Origin: CAWHHZ01 sp963829355
GTDB lineage: Bacteria; Acidobacteriota; Thermoanaerobaculia; Gp7-AA8; JAHWKK01
Direction of reading: 5' to 3'
DNA: 64,000 nt
NCBI GenBank assembly: GCA_963829355.1
Contig: CAWHHZ010000008.1
Location: 1-64,000, forward strand
Part shown: positions 38,238-48,500 of the stretch, piece by piece
How positions within the stretch are numbered: the stretch's first letter is position 1
How the letters are laid out: every line of letters begins with the position of its first letter
The notes under the pieces: generated by a model
What the model was told of the DNA's origin: nothing
The model's input: the letters and a program-made list of their open reading frames with translations, nothing else
Database searches by the model: none
Program-made: the position numbers and the translations under genes

Positions 38238-40712
38238 TCATTGGTCGTCCTCCGATTTCGAGTAGGCGTTGATCGGGGTGGTGCTGGTCACGCCGGTGCC
38301 GGGAAGCGGACGGCCGGTGGAGCCGCTTTGTGATTCTCCCGAGAGGACACCCTGACCTTCTCCGGCGCCTGGATCATCGCCGGCGCGGTTGAAGGTCCGC
38401 TCGTACGCGGCCTCCAGAGCCTTTCCATCGATATCGAGAAGATCTCTAGTCACCTGCATAGTGAAGGTGGCATCCGTGAGATCCTCGGCAGGTGTGATCG
38501 TTACGATTGTTCCAGCCGTCGAGAGGGTGCCGCCTACGGAATGGCCATCCTCGTGAGTGAGGAGGATTGAGTCTCCCAGCGTAGCGCTCGCGGGATCGAC
38601 GGAGTGGTTGAGCTCGAGGCGCACGTCATTGGTGACGCGATCGAAGCTCGCACTGACGACTCTGAAGCGATCGCAGCTCGTGCGGACGCAGAGCTCGGCG
38701 GCAGGAGAGAGCGAGCCGTCGTCCCCACGGATCCGCACGCGCACGAGCTGGTAGCCATCGCGGCCCGAGAGCGTGATCTCCTGTGCATAACGGCCGGTCG
38801 GGCCCACCGCAACGCGTTTCGAATCGCTGTCGGAGTCGATCACGACGGTGGAACCGGCCGGAGCGGATCCCTGAATCACGACCGAGGACGCGCAGACGAC
38901 GCCGAGGGGATCAATCGTGGGCGCGGCTGCGGGTGCAGTCGTGGCGATTGTGAACGTTGACGCGAGCGGCTTCGCGAGCGGCTGGCCCGCGACGTCCGTA
39001 GCCGTTGCCGCGATCCGGATCGTGTAGGTCTCACCATCGATGAGCGGCGCATCTGGGGCGAACATGAGGACACCGCGAGCGAGGAGCAGGTCTCCGTTCT
39101 CGGCGATCCCCGAGGAGCGCTCGAGCCGGAATGCCTGCCTGACCGACGCCGCATCCATCGCATGCGAGAAACCGATCGTGAGGAGTACGGATGGGTCGAC
39201 GGTTACCATACCGTCGTCCGGGTACACGTAATTCACCTCAGGTGGACCACTCAGTCGCCGAACCGTGGCGATCGACGTCGCGCTCTGTCCGTCGGGCTCC
39301 GTCACACGAGCCACGAGAGGGGTCACTTCGGTGAGGGTCGTGAGCGGCACCGAGGCCTCGAACGAGCCGGCGGAGAGGGTGGCATTGACCCCGTTCACCG
39401 TCAGGTTCGAGCCGGGCTCGGCGGCGTAGCGTCCCCGCACGGTGATTTGCGTGACCGCGCCGCCGACATGAGTTTGATCAGACGGCGTGTCGATCGCGAC
39501 CGAGGGCAGACCTGCAACTCGGTTGACGGTGATTGTCATCGAAGCCTGTCCGGTAGCGGCGACGGTGAGGATGTTCTCTCCTGGCGCGAGTGGTATGTCC
39601 GTGATGTGGAATGTTCCGTCGGTATCGGAATGATGGGTAATCGAGGCGGCGGTCTGGGAGCTCGTTTCCGTAATCGCGACCGGATCGAGATAGGTCCACG
39701 TCCCGCTGATGTCGATGGTCGATCCACCGGTCGACGGCGTCCCGACGGGCGAGGTGATCGTGATCTTCGGCTGGGATGTCCGGTACTCGACCCTCGCCGT
39801 CGCAGTCGCGCTTCGGCCGGTCGCATCGACGGCTCGCGCGGCGATGATGTTGAGTCCCTCGACGAGCTGCACCGACGTCGAGTAGGTTCCTCCAGTGAAG
39901 GTGACTGGCGAGCCGTTTACGGTGAGAGCCTGGGTCTCCGCGCCGACGGTTCCGGTCACGGTGAGCTTGCCGTCGCCGTTTGAGACGACCGCCTCGTCTT
40001 GAGGTGAGGAGATTGTCACCGCGGGAAGACCTGTAAGGCGATGAAGAGTGATCGACGCGGCATCACCGGAAGGTTCACCATTCTGGTCCGTGCAGCGGAT
40101 GACCACTTCGTTCGGACCTTCGGCCGGCAGCGAGACCACGGCGCAGAAGCTCCCGTCGACGACCTCCACCGGGTTGCCATTCACGGTCGCGCCTGCGGCG
40201 CTGCCGATCCGTCCTGAGAGGCCTGTCGTCGTGCCGGTGACGAATGAGTCGTCGCCGGGATACAAGCCGTCGATGCTGCAAATCGCGGTACCGCCACGAC
40301 TGCCGACATGGAAGGAGCGCTCGAGCCTCGACTGGTTGCCGGCCGCATCGGTCGCGCTCGAAGACGCCACGTGCCATCCTTCGGCGCTGACGATCGTGTC
40401 GCCCCCGACGACGTTTCCGTCAATCCGCAGCGTCGTCGTGACGGCACCATCATCCAGAGCCTGAACCGAGATCGTTGTCCCCAGCGGGAAGTTCTGCTCC
40501 TCGGAGAGCGGAGCGCCATCAGCGAGGATCTCGAGCTGCGGCGGCGTGAGATCAGCAGTGACCGACACTGCTGCGGTCGTCGCCTGCCCAGATGAAGAGG
40601 TCGCCGTCGCACGGATTGCATTCACGCCTTCGAGGAGCGGCCACTCTGCGATTCGGAACCGGCCACTCTCATCGGGGACGATCTCGAACGACGTCGTGGC
40701 ACCGTCGGTCAC
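38238..40712 (-). CDS. Ig-repeat protein segment 7: C-terminal part
   Basis: 824 codons. Ig-like repeats (VVVTDGATTSF, LPAVTISSPQDEAVVSNGDG, QPKITITSPVGTPSTGGSTI) are followed by SbsA/Big_5 domains: NYVYPDDGMVTVDPSVLLTI, DAASVRQAFRLERSSGIAEN and VSASFDRVTNDVRLELNHSV. The last 60 residues are Gly/Ser/Asp-rich and end in KSEDDQ. There is no sorting signal. The stop lies 17 bases from the tandem hairpins. Confidence 0.72.
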   Translation of the reverse strand: MTDGATTSFEIVPDESGRFRIAEWPLLEGVNAIRATATSSSGQATTAAVSVTADLTPPQLEILADGAPLSEEQNFPLGTTISVQALDDGAVTTTLRIDGNVVGGDTIVSAEGWHVASSSATDAAGNQSRLERSFHVGSRGGTAICSIDGLYPGDDSFVTGTTTGLSGRIGSAAGATVNGNPVEVVDGSFCAVVSLPAEGPNEVVIRCTDQNGEPSGDAASITLHRLTGLPAVTISSPQDEAVVSNGDGKLTVTGTVGAETQALTVNGSPVTFTGGTYSTSVQLVEGLNIIAARAVDATGRSATATARVEYRTSQPKITITSPVGTPSTGGSTIDISGTWTYLDPVAITETSSQTAASITHHSDTDGTFHITDIPLAPGENILTVAATGQASMTITVNRVAGLPSVAIDTPSDQTHVGGAVTQITVRGRYAAEPGSNLTVNGVNATLSAGSFEASVPLTTLTEVTPLVARVTEPDGQSATSIATVRRLSGPPEVNYVYPDDGMVTVDPSVLLTIGFSHAMDAASVRQAFRLERSSGIAENGDLLLARGVLMFAPDAPLIDGETYTIRIAATATDVAGQPLAKPLASTFTIATTAPAAAPTIDPLGVVCASSVVIQGSAPAGSTVVIDSDSDSKRVAVGPTGRYAQEITLSGRDGYQLVRVRIRGDDGSLSPAAELCVRTSCDRFRVVSASFDRVTNDVRLELNHSVDPASATLGDSILLTHEDGHSVGGTLSTAGTIVTITPAEDLTDATFTMQVTRDLLDIDGKALEAAYERTFNRAGDDPGAGEGQGVLSGESQSGSTGRPLPGTGVTSTTPINAYSKSEDDQ

Positions 40713-41253
40713 GACGACAGCTCTGTACGTTTCGCGGCGTCACGACGAACCCTTCGACGGAGATCGTCCGGCGGCTCGTGAGGAACTGGTCCGGTGGCGA
40801 GGTGATCACGATCGCGGGTGCGATGGCTCGGTTCACGTTGACGGATGCACTCGCCGCATTCCCGGCCGCGTCGCGTGCGGTGGCTCGAATGAGCGTCTCC
40901 CCCACTTCGACCGGGACCGCAACGTTGAACGTCGTGCTCGTGAGCGTCGCAGGATAACCATTGACGACCACGGACACTGCATCGGTCACGCTGCCGGTGA
41001 CCGTCACTGCGTCGGAGTCGATCGAAGACGCCGTCAGCGGGAGAGGTGATCGCGATTGTCGGTCCCGTCGTGTCGATCGTGAAGGAGACCTCGACGGGAC
41101 TCGACTGATGGCCGAGATCATCGGTGGCCGTGGCGCGCAACGTGTGAGCGCCATCGGTGGTGATCGTCGTACCGCTCGTGAAGGGAGCGCCGTCGAGTGT
41201 CGCCACGATCGTCGCGGCAGGGTCGCTCGAGCGGACCTCGGGAGTAACGGCAC
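40669..41253 (-). CDS. Ig-repeat protein segment 6
   Basis: Only about 41060-40725 is real: DAVTVTGSVTDAVSVVVNGY, then GETLIRATARDAAGNAASAS and APAIVITSPPDQFLTSRRTI. Coding then passes to the frame ending at 38238. Confidence 0.5.
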   Translation of the reverse strand: MPLLPRSARATLPRRSWRHSTALPSRAVRRSPPMALTRCAPRPPMISAISRVPSRSPSRSTRRDRQSRSPLPLTASSIDSDAVTVTGSVTDAVSVVVNGYPATLTSTTFNVAVPVEVGETLIRATARDAAGNAASASVNVNRAIAPAIVITSPPDQFLTSRRTISVEGFVVTPRNVQSCRRDRRCHDVVRDRPR

Positions 41254-41884
41254 GGCGAAAGACTGCGCCGCTCGTCATCGATCGGCCGCCCTCGATGATC
41301 TCCACGGACGGAGCCGTCAAATCGATGGTGAGAACATAGTCGAGCCGGCCCCGCTGACCTGCCGCGTCGACCGCGGTGAGGGTGAAACGATTCTCCCCTT
41401 CCGCGAACGGCGCATTCGAGAACGAGAAGGAGCCATTCGTGACGGAGGTTTCGATCGAAACGCCCGCCGCATTCGTAAGCTCGACCCTTTTGGCGTCCGT
41501 ATCGACCGTCCCGGAAAGAGCGGCGGGTATCTCGCCGACCCGCGAGCCGCTTGCGGGATTCGTCGAGATGAAGGACGGAGCGGTGAGGTCAATCGTGAAA
41601 CCGATTATCAGGGGCGCGGCCTCGTTCCCTGCGCAGTCGACCGCCACAATCAAGAGGGTATGGGTTCCTTCGCTCACGATCGGCGCTCCGCTCCACGAGG
41701 CGCCGTCGAGCTTTGCGGAGAATGTCGCTGAGCGATCCGCATCGATGATCGAGATCGACGGCGTCACGGTCCGCGCGAGAGTCGTTCCACCGAGGAAGGG
41801 TGCGCCACCTTCGGTCACGACGACTTGTGGCGGCGTGCGATCGACGACGAACCGCGTCGATGCGGCTGCAACGTGACCGACCAC
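40709..41884 (-). CDS. Ig-repeat protein segment 5
   Basis: Real from 41884 to about 41060: VVDRTPPQVVVTEGGAPFLG, GFTIDLTAPSFISTNPASG, YVLTIDLTAPSVEIIEGGRS, SFTIDTTGPTIAITSP, giving three to four Ig-like units. The tail is out of frame. Confidence 0.62.
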   Translation of the reverse strand: MVGHVAAASTRFVVDRTPPQVVVTEGGAPFLGGTTLARTVTPSISIIDADRSATFSAKLDGASWSGAPIVSEGTHTLLIVAVDCAGNEAAPLIIGFTIDLTAPSFISTNPASGSRVGEIPAALSGTVDTDAKRVELTNAAGVSIETSVTNGSFSFSNAPFAEGENRFTLTAVDAAGQRGRLDYVLTIDLTAPSVEIIEGGRSMTSGAVFRRAVTPEVRSSDPAATIVATLDGAPFTSGTTITTDGAHTLRATATDDLGHQSSPVEVSFTIDTTGPTIAITSPADGVFDRLRRSDGHRQRDRCSVRGRQWLSCDAHEHDVQRCGPGRSGGDAHSSHRTRRGRECGECIRQREPSHRTRDRDHLATGPVPHEPPDDLRRRVRRDAAKRTELSS

Positions 41885-42419
41885 GTCTTGCGCTTCGATG
41901 AGCGCGCGCCACGCTCCCTCCGAAAGGGAAGAGAATGAAGCAGCCCACCGCCCGCCCGATTGGAGCGCAGCCGCTCTCGCTCACGGTCTGACCGGCAGGT
42001 CCGCTCAGCATGATCTGAACCGCGGAGAGGTTGGAATCGGACGCACTTCCCGCAACTTCGATCGTCGGCGCGGAGAGACAGGATCCGTTCGCCGGGGCAG
42101 TGAGCGAGAGCGATGGGGTGCGCGTGTCGAGGATGATCGTGCGCGTGATCTGCGCCTCGTTCTTCGCCGCGTCGATCGCCGTCACGGTGAACAACGCACT
42201 CCCCTCGGGAAGGTCGACGGGATCCAAGTCCAGCGCTTCGTCACCGGATCGATCGGTGCAGCGACGCCGTTGACGAATACTTCGGTGGCATCGTCCGCAA
42301 ATCCTGAAAGCACGATGGGCGAGGTCGCAACGACAGCGCCCTCCTGATGAGAGTCGAGGGTCAGTGCGGGAGGAGTCTTGTCGATGCGGAAGCTGATGGG
42401 TCCGACGGTCGAGCTCCAT
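41589..42419 (-). CDS. Ig-repeat protein segment 4
   Basis: Real from about 42250 to 41935: LFTVTAIDAAKNEAQITRTI, then TPSLSLTAPANGSCLSAPTI and AVQIMLSGPAGQTVSESGCA. Both ends of the open frame are noise. Confidence 0.5.
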   Translation of the reverse strand: MELDRRTHQLPHRQDSSRTDPRLSSGGRCRCDLAHRAFRICGRCHRSIRQRRRCTDRSGDEALDLDPVDLPEGSALFTVTAIDAAKNEAQITRTIILDTRTPSLSLTAPANGSCLSAPTIEVAGSASDSNLSAVQIMLSGPAGQTVSESGCAPIGRAVGCFILFPFGGSVARAHRSARRGRSRCSRIDAVRRRSHAATSRRDRRWRTLPRWNDSRADRDAVDLDHRCGSLSDILRKARRRLVERSADRERRNPYPLDCGGRLRRERGRAPDNRFHD

Positions 42420-42568
42420 CCGAGGGCGTCAGTAACGGTGACGATCAGTTCGTAGGCGCCCTCTTCGACGATCGGCGTCTCCAGGGTGCGTTCCACGCCG
42501 TTCAGCGTCGCGACATCAATCCAGTCGGTGAGATCGTACGACGTCGGCCTCAGGGATGATCGTCTCAT
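42182..42568 (-). CDS. Ig-repeat protein segment 3
   Basis: One Ig-like unit (ETPIVEEGAYELIVTVTDAL, RIDKTPPALTLDSHQEGAV, GFADDATEVFVNGVAAP) lying between two frame changes. Confidence 0.6.
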   Translation of the reverse strand: MRRSSLRPTSYDLTDWIDVATLNGVERTLETPIVEEGAYELIVTVTDALGWSSTVGPISFRIDKTPPALTLDSHQEGAVVATSPIVLSGFADDATEVFVNGVAAPIDPVTKRWTWIPSTFPRGVRCSP

Positions 42569-44192
42569 TCCATGAAGATCCGTCCTTCAGGGGATTGCCG
42601 TCATGGGTGATGGTCACCTCGGGTGGCGATTGATCGACGATGAAGTCGATCGGTGTGAAGTCGGCGGTCCATCCAGCACGGTCGATGGCCGTCACAATCA
42701 GCGAGTGCTCCCCTTCCTCGAACGGAACGTCGATGGTGAGAGTCGTGGCCCCTTCCGCCTCGGTCTCGCCTAGGGGTTTGTCGCCGTCGTGAATCTCGAC
42801 TGTCGCGAGAGTCTCGTCCGTCACAGTCACAGTGGCGGTGATCGCGGTGCCGAAGAGAGCGTCACTCGAGAGAGGTGCGCCGTCGACGGTCACATTCACG
42901 GTGGGCTTCGTCTTGTCGATTCGGAATGAGAAGCGAGGGAGCGGAAGCATATTGCCGGCGACGTCCGTGACGCTGCCTTCGATTGTGTGCGGTCCCTCGG
43001 ATTCAATCAGATCGTGCTCGCTGTACTCGACCCCGTCCAGAGTCAGGATCTTTATGGCGCCCGCCTCCGCGGTGTCGATGTGGAACGAAACGCCTCCAGA
43101 GAAAACGTGACCGTCATCCGGGAGTGGCTGATTGTTTACGAGGAGGGTTGCGTGGGGAGCCGTCTTGTCGACCGTGAACGTGTACGGGCCCACCTCGGTC
43201 GTCCAGCCTGCGGCGTCGGTCGCTTTCGCCGAGACGGTATAGCTCTTTTCCGTTGTGAAGAGGGTCCCGGCGGGGTCGACCTGGGCGCCATCGACGACCA
43301 GAATCACATCGAGTGGCGAATCGTCCTCAGCGTGAGCGGCGAGCGTGACGTCTTTGGAGAAGTACTTCTCGTCGATGAGCGCCGCATCGTTAGCAAGAAT
43401 CGACAAGTCCGGATTCGTCCTGTCGATCGTGAAGAGAGTTGTGCTCGTGGTCTCCCACTCGACATCATCCGTGACCGTGACGACCAGCTCGTGCGATCCC
43501 TCGGCCACAACAGACGGTCCGACTCGGTGATACTGGCCCTCGACCAGTGGGCCGAATATGTACTCACCATCGTCGAGCGTCGCGGTGATCGTTGTCGCAG
43601 TCAGATCGCTCACAGCGAGACCTGGGATCACCTCGGTGGAGTAGAAGACTCCATCGGGAGTCGTTCCTTCGAGGGTCACGGTAACCTCGGGAGGCGTCTT
43701 GTCGATCGTGAAGGAGACGATGGCGCTCGCCTCGTTTCCCGCGGAGTCGGAAGCCTGCGCTTCAATCGTGTGCGATCCCTCGCCGGTGACGAGGGTGCCG
43801 GACTCGAAGGGGATACCGTCGAGGGTTGCGGACCATAGTGGCGACGGATCGATGTCGTCTTCGACGGTGATCTCGGGGCGTATGTCGCCGCTGAACTTCT
43901 CGCCGTCGTTCAATGTCCCGTCGGCCGGCTGAATTGATCGAGGGAGCGGTGAGGTCGATCGGTGATTTTGCCCAGAGGTCATCGATGTATGCCTCACCAC
44001 GTACGGCAGCCCAGATCCCGATACGGCCCGCGGTGAGTCGGGATGCGGACGCGTCGAAGCCGTCGATCTGCCACGTGTCCGGCTCGTCGGTTCCGTCGGG
44101 CCAGAACTTCGCGCGGACGAACGTCGCATCGTCCTTGGCGTCGACCTGGATGTAGAAGCGGTACCAAGTCTCAGGCGTGAGCTGAACCTCAC
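42516..44192 (-). CDS. Ig-repeat protein segment 2
   Basis: The real part is about 43930-42545. Ig-like units occur with EGSHTIEAQASDSAGNEASA, TIDKTPPEVTVTLEG, TVDKTAPHATLLVNNQP and RIDKTKPTVNVTVDGAPLSS, a spacing of about 85 residues. There are no enzymatic motifs. Confidence 0.7.
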   Translation of the reverse strand: MRFSSRLRLGTASTSRSTPRTMRRSSARSSGPTEPTSRTRGRSTASTRPHPDSPRAVSGSGLPYVVRHTSMTSGQNHRSTSPLPRSIQPADGTLNDGEKFSGDIRPEITVEDDIDPSPLWSATLDGIPFESGTLVTGEGSHTIEAQASDSAGNEASAIVSFTIDKTPPEVTVTLEGTTPDGVFYSTEVIPGLAVSDLTATTITATLDDGEYIFGPLVEGQYHRVGPSVVAEGSHELVVTVTDDVEWETTSTTLFTIDRTNPDLSILANDAALIDEKYFSKDVTLAAHAEDDSPLDVILVVDGAQVDPAGTLFTTEKSYTVSAKATDAAGWTTEVGPYTFTVDKTAPHATLLVNNQPLPDDGHVFSGGVSFHIDTAEAGAIKILTLDGVEYSEHDLIESEGPHTIEGSVTDVAGNMLPLPRFSFRIDKTKPTVNVTVDGAPLSSDALFGTAITATVTVTDETLATVEIHDGDKPLGETEAEGATTLTIDVPFEEGEHSLIVTAIDRAGWTADFTPIDFIVDQSPPEVTITHDGNPLKDGSSWNETIIPEADVVRSHRLD

Positions 44193-44781
44193 TGTCGCGG
44201 TCGGCCTGGTATTCGATGTTCTGCTCGGGGAGCCACTGCATCGTAAGGTTGGTCGATCCCGGCTGCGACCAGAGGCCGATCAGGTAGTAGCGATCCTGCT
44301 CAGGGTAGGAGGAGAAGAACGTGAGCCCGACCCGCGACTCCTTGCGTGTCCGGACGATTCTCCCCTTGTACTCGAAGCGTCCCTCTCCATCGAACTCGTG
44401 CGTGGTGAGCGTCGAGAACGTCCCGATGCGAGCATTCCGCCCCTCCGGCTTTCCGGACGACTGAACGGTCCCGTAAACGAGATTAGGCCCCTTGCTCCCC
44501 TGCGTCGGATCGATCCGCACCTTGTAGAGTCCCTCGGCTTCGGGGCGAGGATTGCCGACGGAGGTATCGATCCACCCGGCGGGGTTGGCGTTCTTCTCGT
44601 ATGACTGGAAATCGTCGGATTGGGTGGTGGGGGGGATTGGTTCCTGGCCGAGGAGCGGGAATGTGATGGCCAGCGCGAGAAACGTAGCGACAGTAGCGGA
44701 AAGGAACCGGGGGAGTTGAGGTACATCGCGGACGGGAGTAACTGGATTCGCCACTGGTGTTGATTCACAATGCAGAAGCAT
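43762..44781 (-). CDS. Ig-repeat protein segment 1: signal and N-terminal domain
   Basis: The frame is open to 45567, but the upstream part overlaps other genes. The ATG at 44781 puts a hydrophobic segment (LSATVATFLALAITFPLLGQ) near the start. The following domain (SDDFQSYEKNANPAGWIDTS, TTHEFDGEGRFEYKGRIVRT, GEAYIDDLWAKSPIDLTAP) resembles concanavalin-type beta sandwiches. Coding in this frame stops being real near 43960. Confidence 0.7.
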   Translation of the reverse strand: MLLHCESTPVANPVTPVRDVPQLPRFLSATVATFLALAITFPLLGQEPIPPTTQSDDFQSYEKNANPAGWIDTSVGNPRPEAEGLYKVRIDPTQGSKGPNLVYGTVQSSGKPEGRNARIGTFSTLTTHEFDGEGRFEYKGRIVRTRKESRVGLTFFSSYPEQDRYYLIGLWSQPGSTNLTMQWLPEQNIEYQADRDSEVQLTPETWYRFYIQVDAKDDATFVRAKFWPDGTDEPDTWQIDGFDASASRLTAGRIGIWAAVRGEAYIDDLWAKSPIDLTAPSINSAGRRDIERRREVQRRHTPRDHRRRRHRSVATMVRNPRRYPLRVRHPRHRRGIAHD

Positions 44782-44893
44782 CAAAGAGCTTGCGTGTCGA
44801 ATTGATGATGAGCCACGCGACGAAGACGACACCTCGTTCCGGTCCGACGTGGAGCCGGCCGGTTCTGAGATCATCCAATGGAGGACCTTGAAG

Positions 44894-45112
44894 ATGAAAC
44901 TGGTATCCGGGCGAGCGTCAGCGGGCAAAGTCGCGTTCAGCGTTCCGCAAGTGAGGGAAGGTGAGGAAGTGACGGCCGTCATTCTCGATAGACAACCGTT
45001 GACCTTGACCGTTGAAGAAAAAGAGTTCCTGCTCGCGTCGATCTCCTCTGGAGAGGTCGATGACGGTCTCGACGCCGTCGAAGCACTCGACGCAATCGAT
45101 GACGAAAGCTGA
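44894..45112 (+). CDS. Antitoxin of a ParDE/RelBE-like module
   Basis: 72 aa from the ATG at 44894. The frame is open to 44849, but a GAGGACCTTGAAG Shine-Dalgarno-like stretch precedes 44894. KLVSGRASAGKVAFSVPQVR is an unusual N-terminus. The C-terminal acidic region SISSGEVDDGLDAVEALDAI is typical of toxin-binding arms. The family was not recognised; the role is inferred from the adjacent toxin. Confidence 0.62.
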   Translation: MKLVSGRASAGKVAFSVPQVREGEEVTAVILDRQPLTLTVEEKEFLLASISSGEVDDGLDAVEALDAIDDES

Positions 45113-45117
45113 CTCTG

Positions 45118-45411
45118 TTGAGAATCACTCGTACTCGTCTCGCCGAGCAGCAAATCGCCGAAGCTCTGCGCTGGTGGCGACAAAATCGAACCGCTGCTCC
45201 TAAGCTGCTGCGAACTGAGTTGAGTCTTGCTTATCAGATCATTCGGCGGTATCCCGACGCCGGTGCCCCGGTCGATGACGTCGATCTGCCCGACACCCGG
45301 CACGTCATTCTCCAGAAGAGTGGATACCTGCTTCTCTATCGTGCTCTCGAAGACAGAATCCAAATTCTCGCGCTGTGGCACCAAAGCCGCGGGATAAAGC
45401 GCGAACTTTAG
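45118..45411 (+). CDS. ParE/RelE-family toxin
   Basis: 97 aa with a TTG start, five bases after the antitoxin stop. ITRTRLAEQQIAEALRWWRQ is the usual opening of ParE/RelE toxins. IIRRYPDAGAPVDDVDLPDT, then RHVILQKSGYLLLYRAL and IQILALWHQSRG, complete the fold. ParE members poison gyrase and RelE members cut mRNA; which applies here cannot be told. The module separates two giant exoprotein genes. Confidence 0.8.
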   Translation: MRITRTRLAEQQIAEALRWWRQNRTAAPKLLRTELSLAYQIIRRYPDAGAPVDDVDLPDTRHVILQKSGYLLLYRALEDRIQILALWHQSRGIKREL

Positions 45412-45503
45412 CAAGGAAACCGAGACTCGACTTTGGATAGGTCGCGTCGCGCTTCGGCTTTCATGCGCGAGTGAGGAAGAATTCAAGATCTGCCGGACCC
45501 ATT

Positions 45504-48500
45504 TCATCGTGGTTCCTCCGGGGAGCCGGGCTTCGAATTGACCTCCAGAGACCTGTCGTGCGACCACACCTGTACTTCAGCCATATGAAGATAGTTCGAT
45601 TCACTCATATGGACGCGGACGTAGCGTCCTGATCTTCCGACGTCAAAGTCGTAGCCTGCACGGATGTCACGGACATACCAGGCGCTGACTCCAGGTTGAG
45701 CGATAATGTCAGCCAGTACGTTCGACATGAACGGAGCATCGGAGACGAGCAGGTAGGCGCCAACGATGTGCTGTTGTTGCGAGTCGGTCCGGTTGAATAT
45801 GTCGACGCGGCCGATGTCTCTCGACTCCCCTAGATCGACCTGCCACCATTGATCTGCGCCGCTGCTGGTTTGTTGAGTCGTGCCGATAGACCAGATCCCG
45901 TCCGTCCGGCCATCCACGGCCCGTGCCGGCAGACCGCCACTTGTCACCGACGACTGAAACGCAGCCCTGCCTCCGGCATAATTCTCACGATCTTTGGATA
46001 CCGGTCCCGAGACCTGAACCTCGCCGATCTTGAGCTGGCCACCGCTGGCCCGTTGAATTCTCACGTATCTCCCCGCTCTGTGAATCGAGAACGCTGATGG
46101 GCGCGACACCTGCTGTTCGAACCGGTAGCCGGACACACCTTTCTGGTTCAGAAGGTCGCCCAGGGTGTTCGATGAAAATGGCTCCTCCGAAATCAGAAGA
46201 TAGAAGTTGGCGAATTCGGAGAGGCAACAACTCGAGAAGGTCCACAGATCAACAGTCTCTATCGCGTAGACCTCTCCGAGGTCAACCTCCCACCACGCGC
46301 TCGACTCGCTGAGCGTGGCTGTCCGGTCTACAGTATTGCCGTTCACCGCCCGCTCGGGATAACCATCGGACCAAAGCGACGACTGCCGGGCAGGTTTCCC
46401 GAGGGCGAGGTTCGGCGGATGCACGACTCCGACCCGGTCGAAGAAGATCTCACCTCCACCGTGGACTTTCACCGAGACTCCCGTGATCGTGGAGCCCAGT
46501 CGCCCGAGCAGAGCTGCCGGGACTTCCAATCGGACCCACCCGCCGGCAGTCGGCAGAGAGCCGACTCGAGCTCTCGTCTTGCCAGTATCGATCAGGTCCT
46601 CGCCCCAATATGCTCGATGTTCCCCAGAGGAATCAGACCAGGAGAGCATGATCTCCCGCGGCGGCGAGCAAGGGTTCGTAAGCACATAGGCAATGAAAAG
46701 ACTGCCTTCCCTGACGGGGATCGTCTCGATATCCATGAAACTGTGGGAGCGCATCCCGGTCGCCGGAGGCAACTTCAGCGACTGCGATCCGCTGGCGGCC
46801 TGCTCCGTCGTCCAGGTGCCGGCTCCGGTTTCGATCGCTCCGATGGGGACTCCGTCATCGAGCCATACGTCGTCTGCCGGGAAGGTCGTGGGAGTAGCGA
46901 TCGTCCCGATCGCGCACGCCTCGCTGCCGAACAGATCGAACCAGGCGCGGCCGCGATCGATCTCGACCCTGAGACCGCTGATCGAACTCGTTCCGAGCCC
47001 GACGAGCGGAGCGGGAATCTCGAGCCTCACCCACTCTCCGCCGAGTGGTATGGTCGCGATCTTCGCGCGGCCGATCGATGGATCTAGACGATCCTCACCC
47101 CACGAGGCCCGGTGAGTCCCAGAACCGTCAAACCACGAGACGAGGATCTCGCGCGGCGGAGCGCACGGGTCGACCAAGGCGTAAAGGACGAGCGAATCAC
47201 CGCTCGTGACGCCGAGCGAGCTCGTCCCGTCGACTTGCCAGAACGCAGGACCTGTGGTCGCATCGATTTCGAGCGCCTCGGCACCGCTGGCCGTCAAGAG
47301 CGACTGCCATGAGCCGCTACCGCTCACTGTCCCTACTGATGGCGCGTCATCGAACCAGACGGCTTCCAGAGTCGTCGCAGCCGGCGGTTCGACGGCGGAG
47401 ATCTCTCCACATGCGCGCAGCGTTAGCGTCGACGACGCGGTCGAACCGTAGTGCCCATCGATGGTGACAGTGTGGTCGGCACTGGTTTGTCGGGTAGTAA
47501 CGATGAAGTCGACTGATGACGTTCCCTCTTCGATGGTGATCGTATCCGGGAGGGAAACGCGGTTGTCGTCGGACGCGGCCAGAGTGACGACAGCGCCCCC
47601 GGCAGGTGCTGGCGAGGAAAGCGTTGCTGTCGCCGTTATCGATGTTCCCGATTGGATATCCGTAGAAGACAGCGCGATTGACTGCAGCGCCGCATTTGCG
47701 GGAGTCACGGTGACCGCCGCGGTGCGGCTGGTGACCAATGTAGCGGTAATCACGACATCTGTGACGCTGAGAGGATCATCGGTTGAAATAGAGAACTGAG
47801 CCTTAGTGAGCCCTCCCCCGACGATGACCTGGGAGGGAACTGAAACGATCGTTGAGTCACCGCTCGAGAGAGACACAGCGAGGTCGCCCTGCGCCTGATG
47901 AGCGAGAACAACGGTCCCCACCGCGCTCGAGCCTCCGGCAACGGAAGCAGGCTCGATCAACAACGAGGCGAGCGAGTTCGTTTCTACGATCGCCCCAACG
48001 ACGGGCACCTCCCTGCTCGACATCGGCCAGCGATGGGAATCGCTCGCTCGAATCGTGAACGTGTCACCCGCGGCTCCTACGACGCCGAGCATGAAACCAC
48101 CATTCTCGGCGGTGACGGTCGTGGAGAACTGCTGCAGCGTTCGCTGGTTCGTTGCGACGACTTTGATCGGGGTATCTTCATCCAGCACGGCACCGGCTAG
48201 CCCAACAATAGTCGCACCGCTCGCGTCTGATTGAAGATTCATGAGTGACGGATCGACGAGGGGCGCTGCAGCATTCGCCTTGATCCACGTGCCGTTTGTG
48301 ATCTGAGCTGGATTGGTCGTCACAAGAAGATCGTGCGATTGCAGCGTCGAGTCTTCGATGCTAAGACTGTCGAACCGATAGACACCACGCCACGAGTCGC
48401 CTGCGGCAACTGAGAGCGCTTCTGCTCCTTCCGGCTCCAGCGTCACGGTTAGACGGTCCTCGTGAATATCCGAGATCTGAGCAACTCCCTTGACCGTGCC

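Larger units (their letters stand above)
38238..44781 (-). pseudogene. Secreted Ig-repeat protein, whole locus (about 2180 codons)
   Basis: The start at 44781 gives an N-terminal signal (LSATVATFLALAITFPLLGQ). A laminin-G/glucanase-like domain is followed by about twenty Ig-like units of 80-90 residues, each marked by a phrase like TIDKTPPEVTV or DTTGPTIAITSP. The C-terminal SbsA-type (Big_5) domains end at SKSEDDQ. Six frame changes split it (near 43970, 42540, 42250, 41930, 41060, 40725). The Ig units continue regularly through each change. There is no cell-wall or membrane anchor at the end. It is probably exported, acting as an adhesin or surface fibre; this is inferred from the architecture only. 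Confidence 0.78.

Noticed and set aside
44782..45567. N-terminal extension of the Ig-repeat gene up to 45567
   Set aside because: It overlaps the TA module and the end of the giant gene, has no protein-like pattern, and the signal-like hydrophobic segment comes only after 44781.
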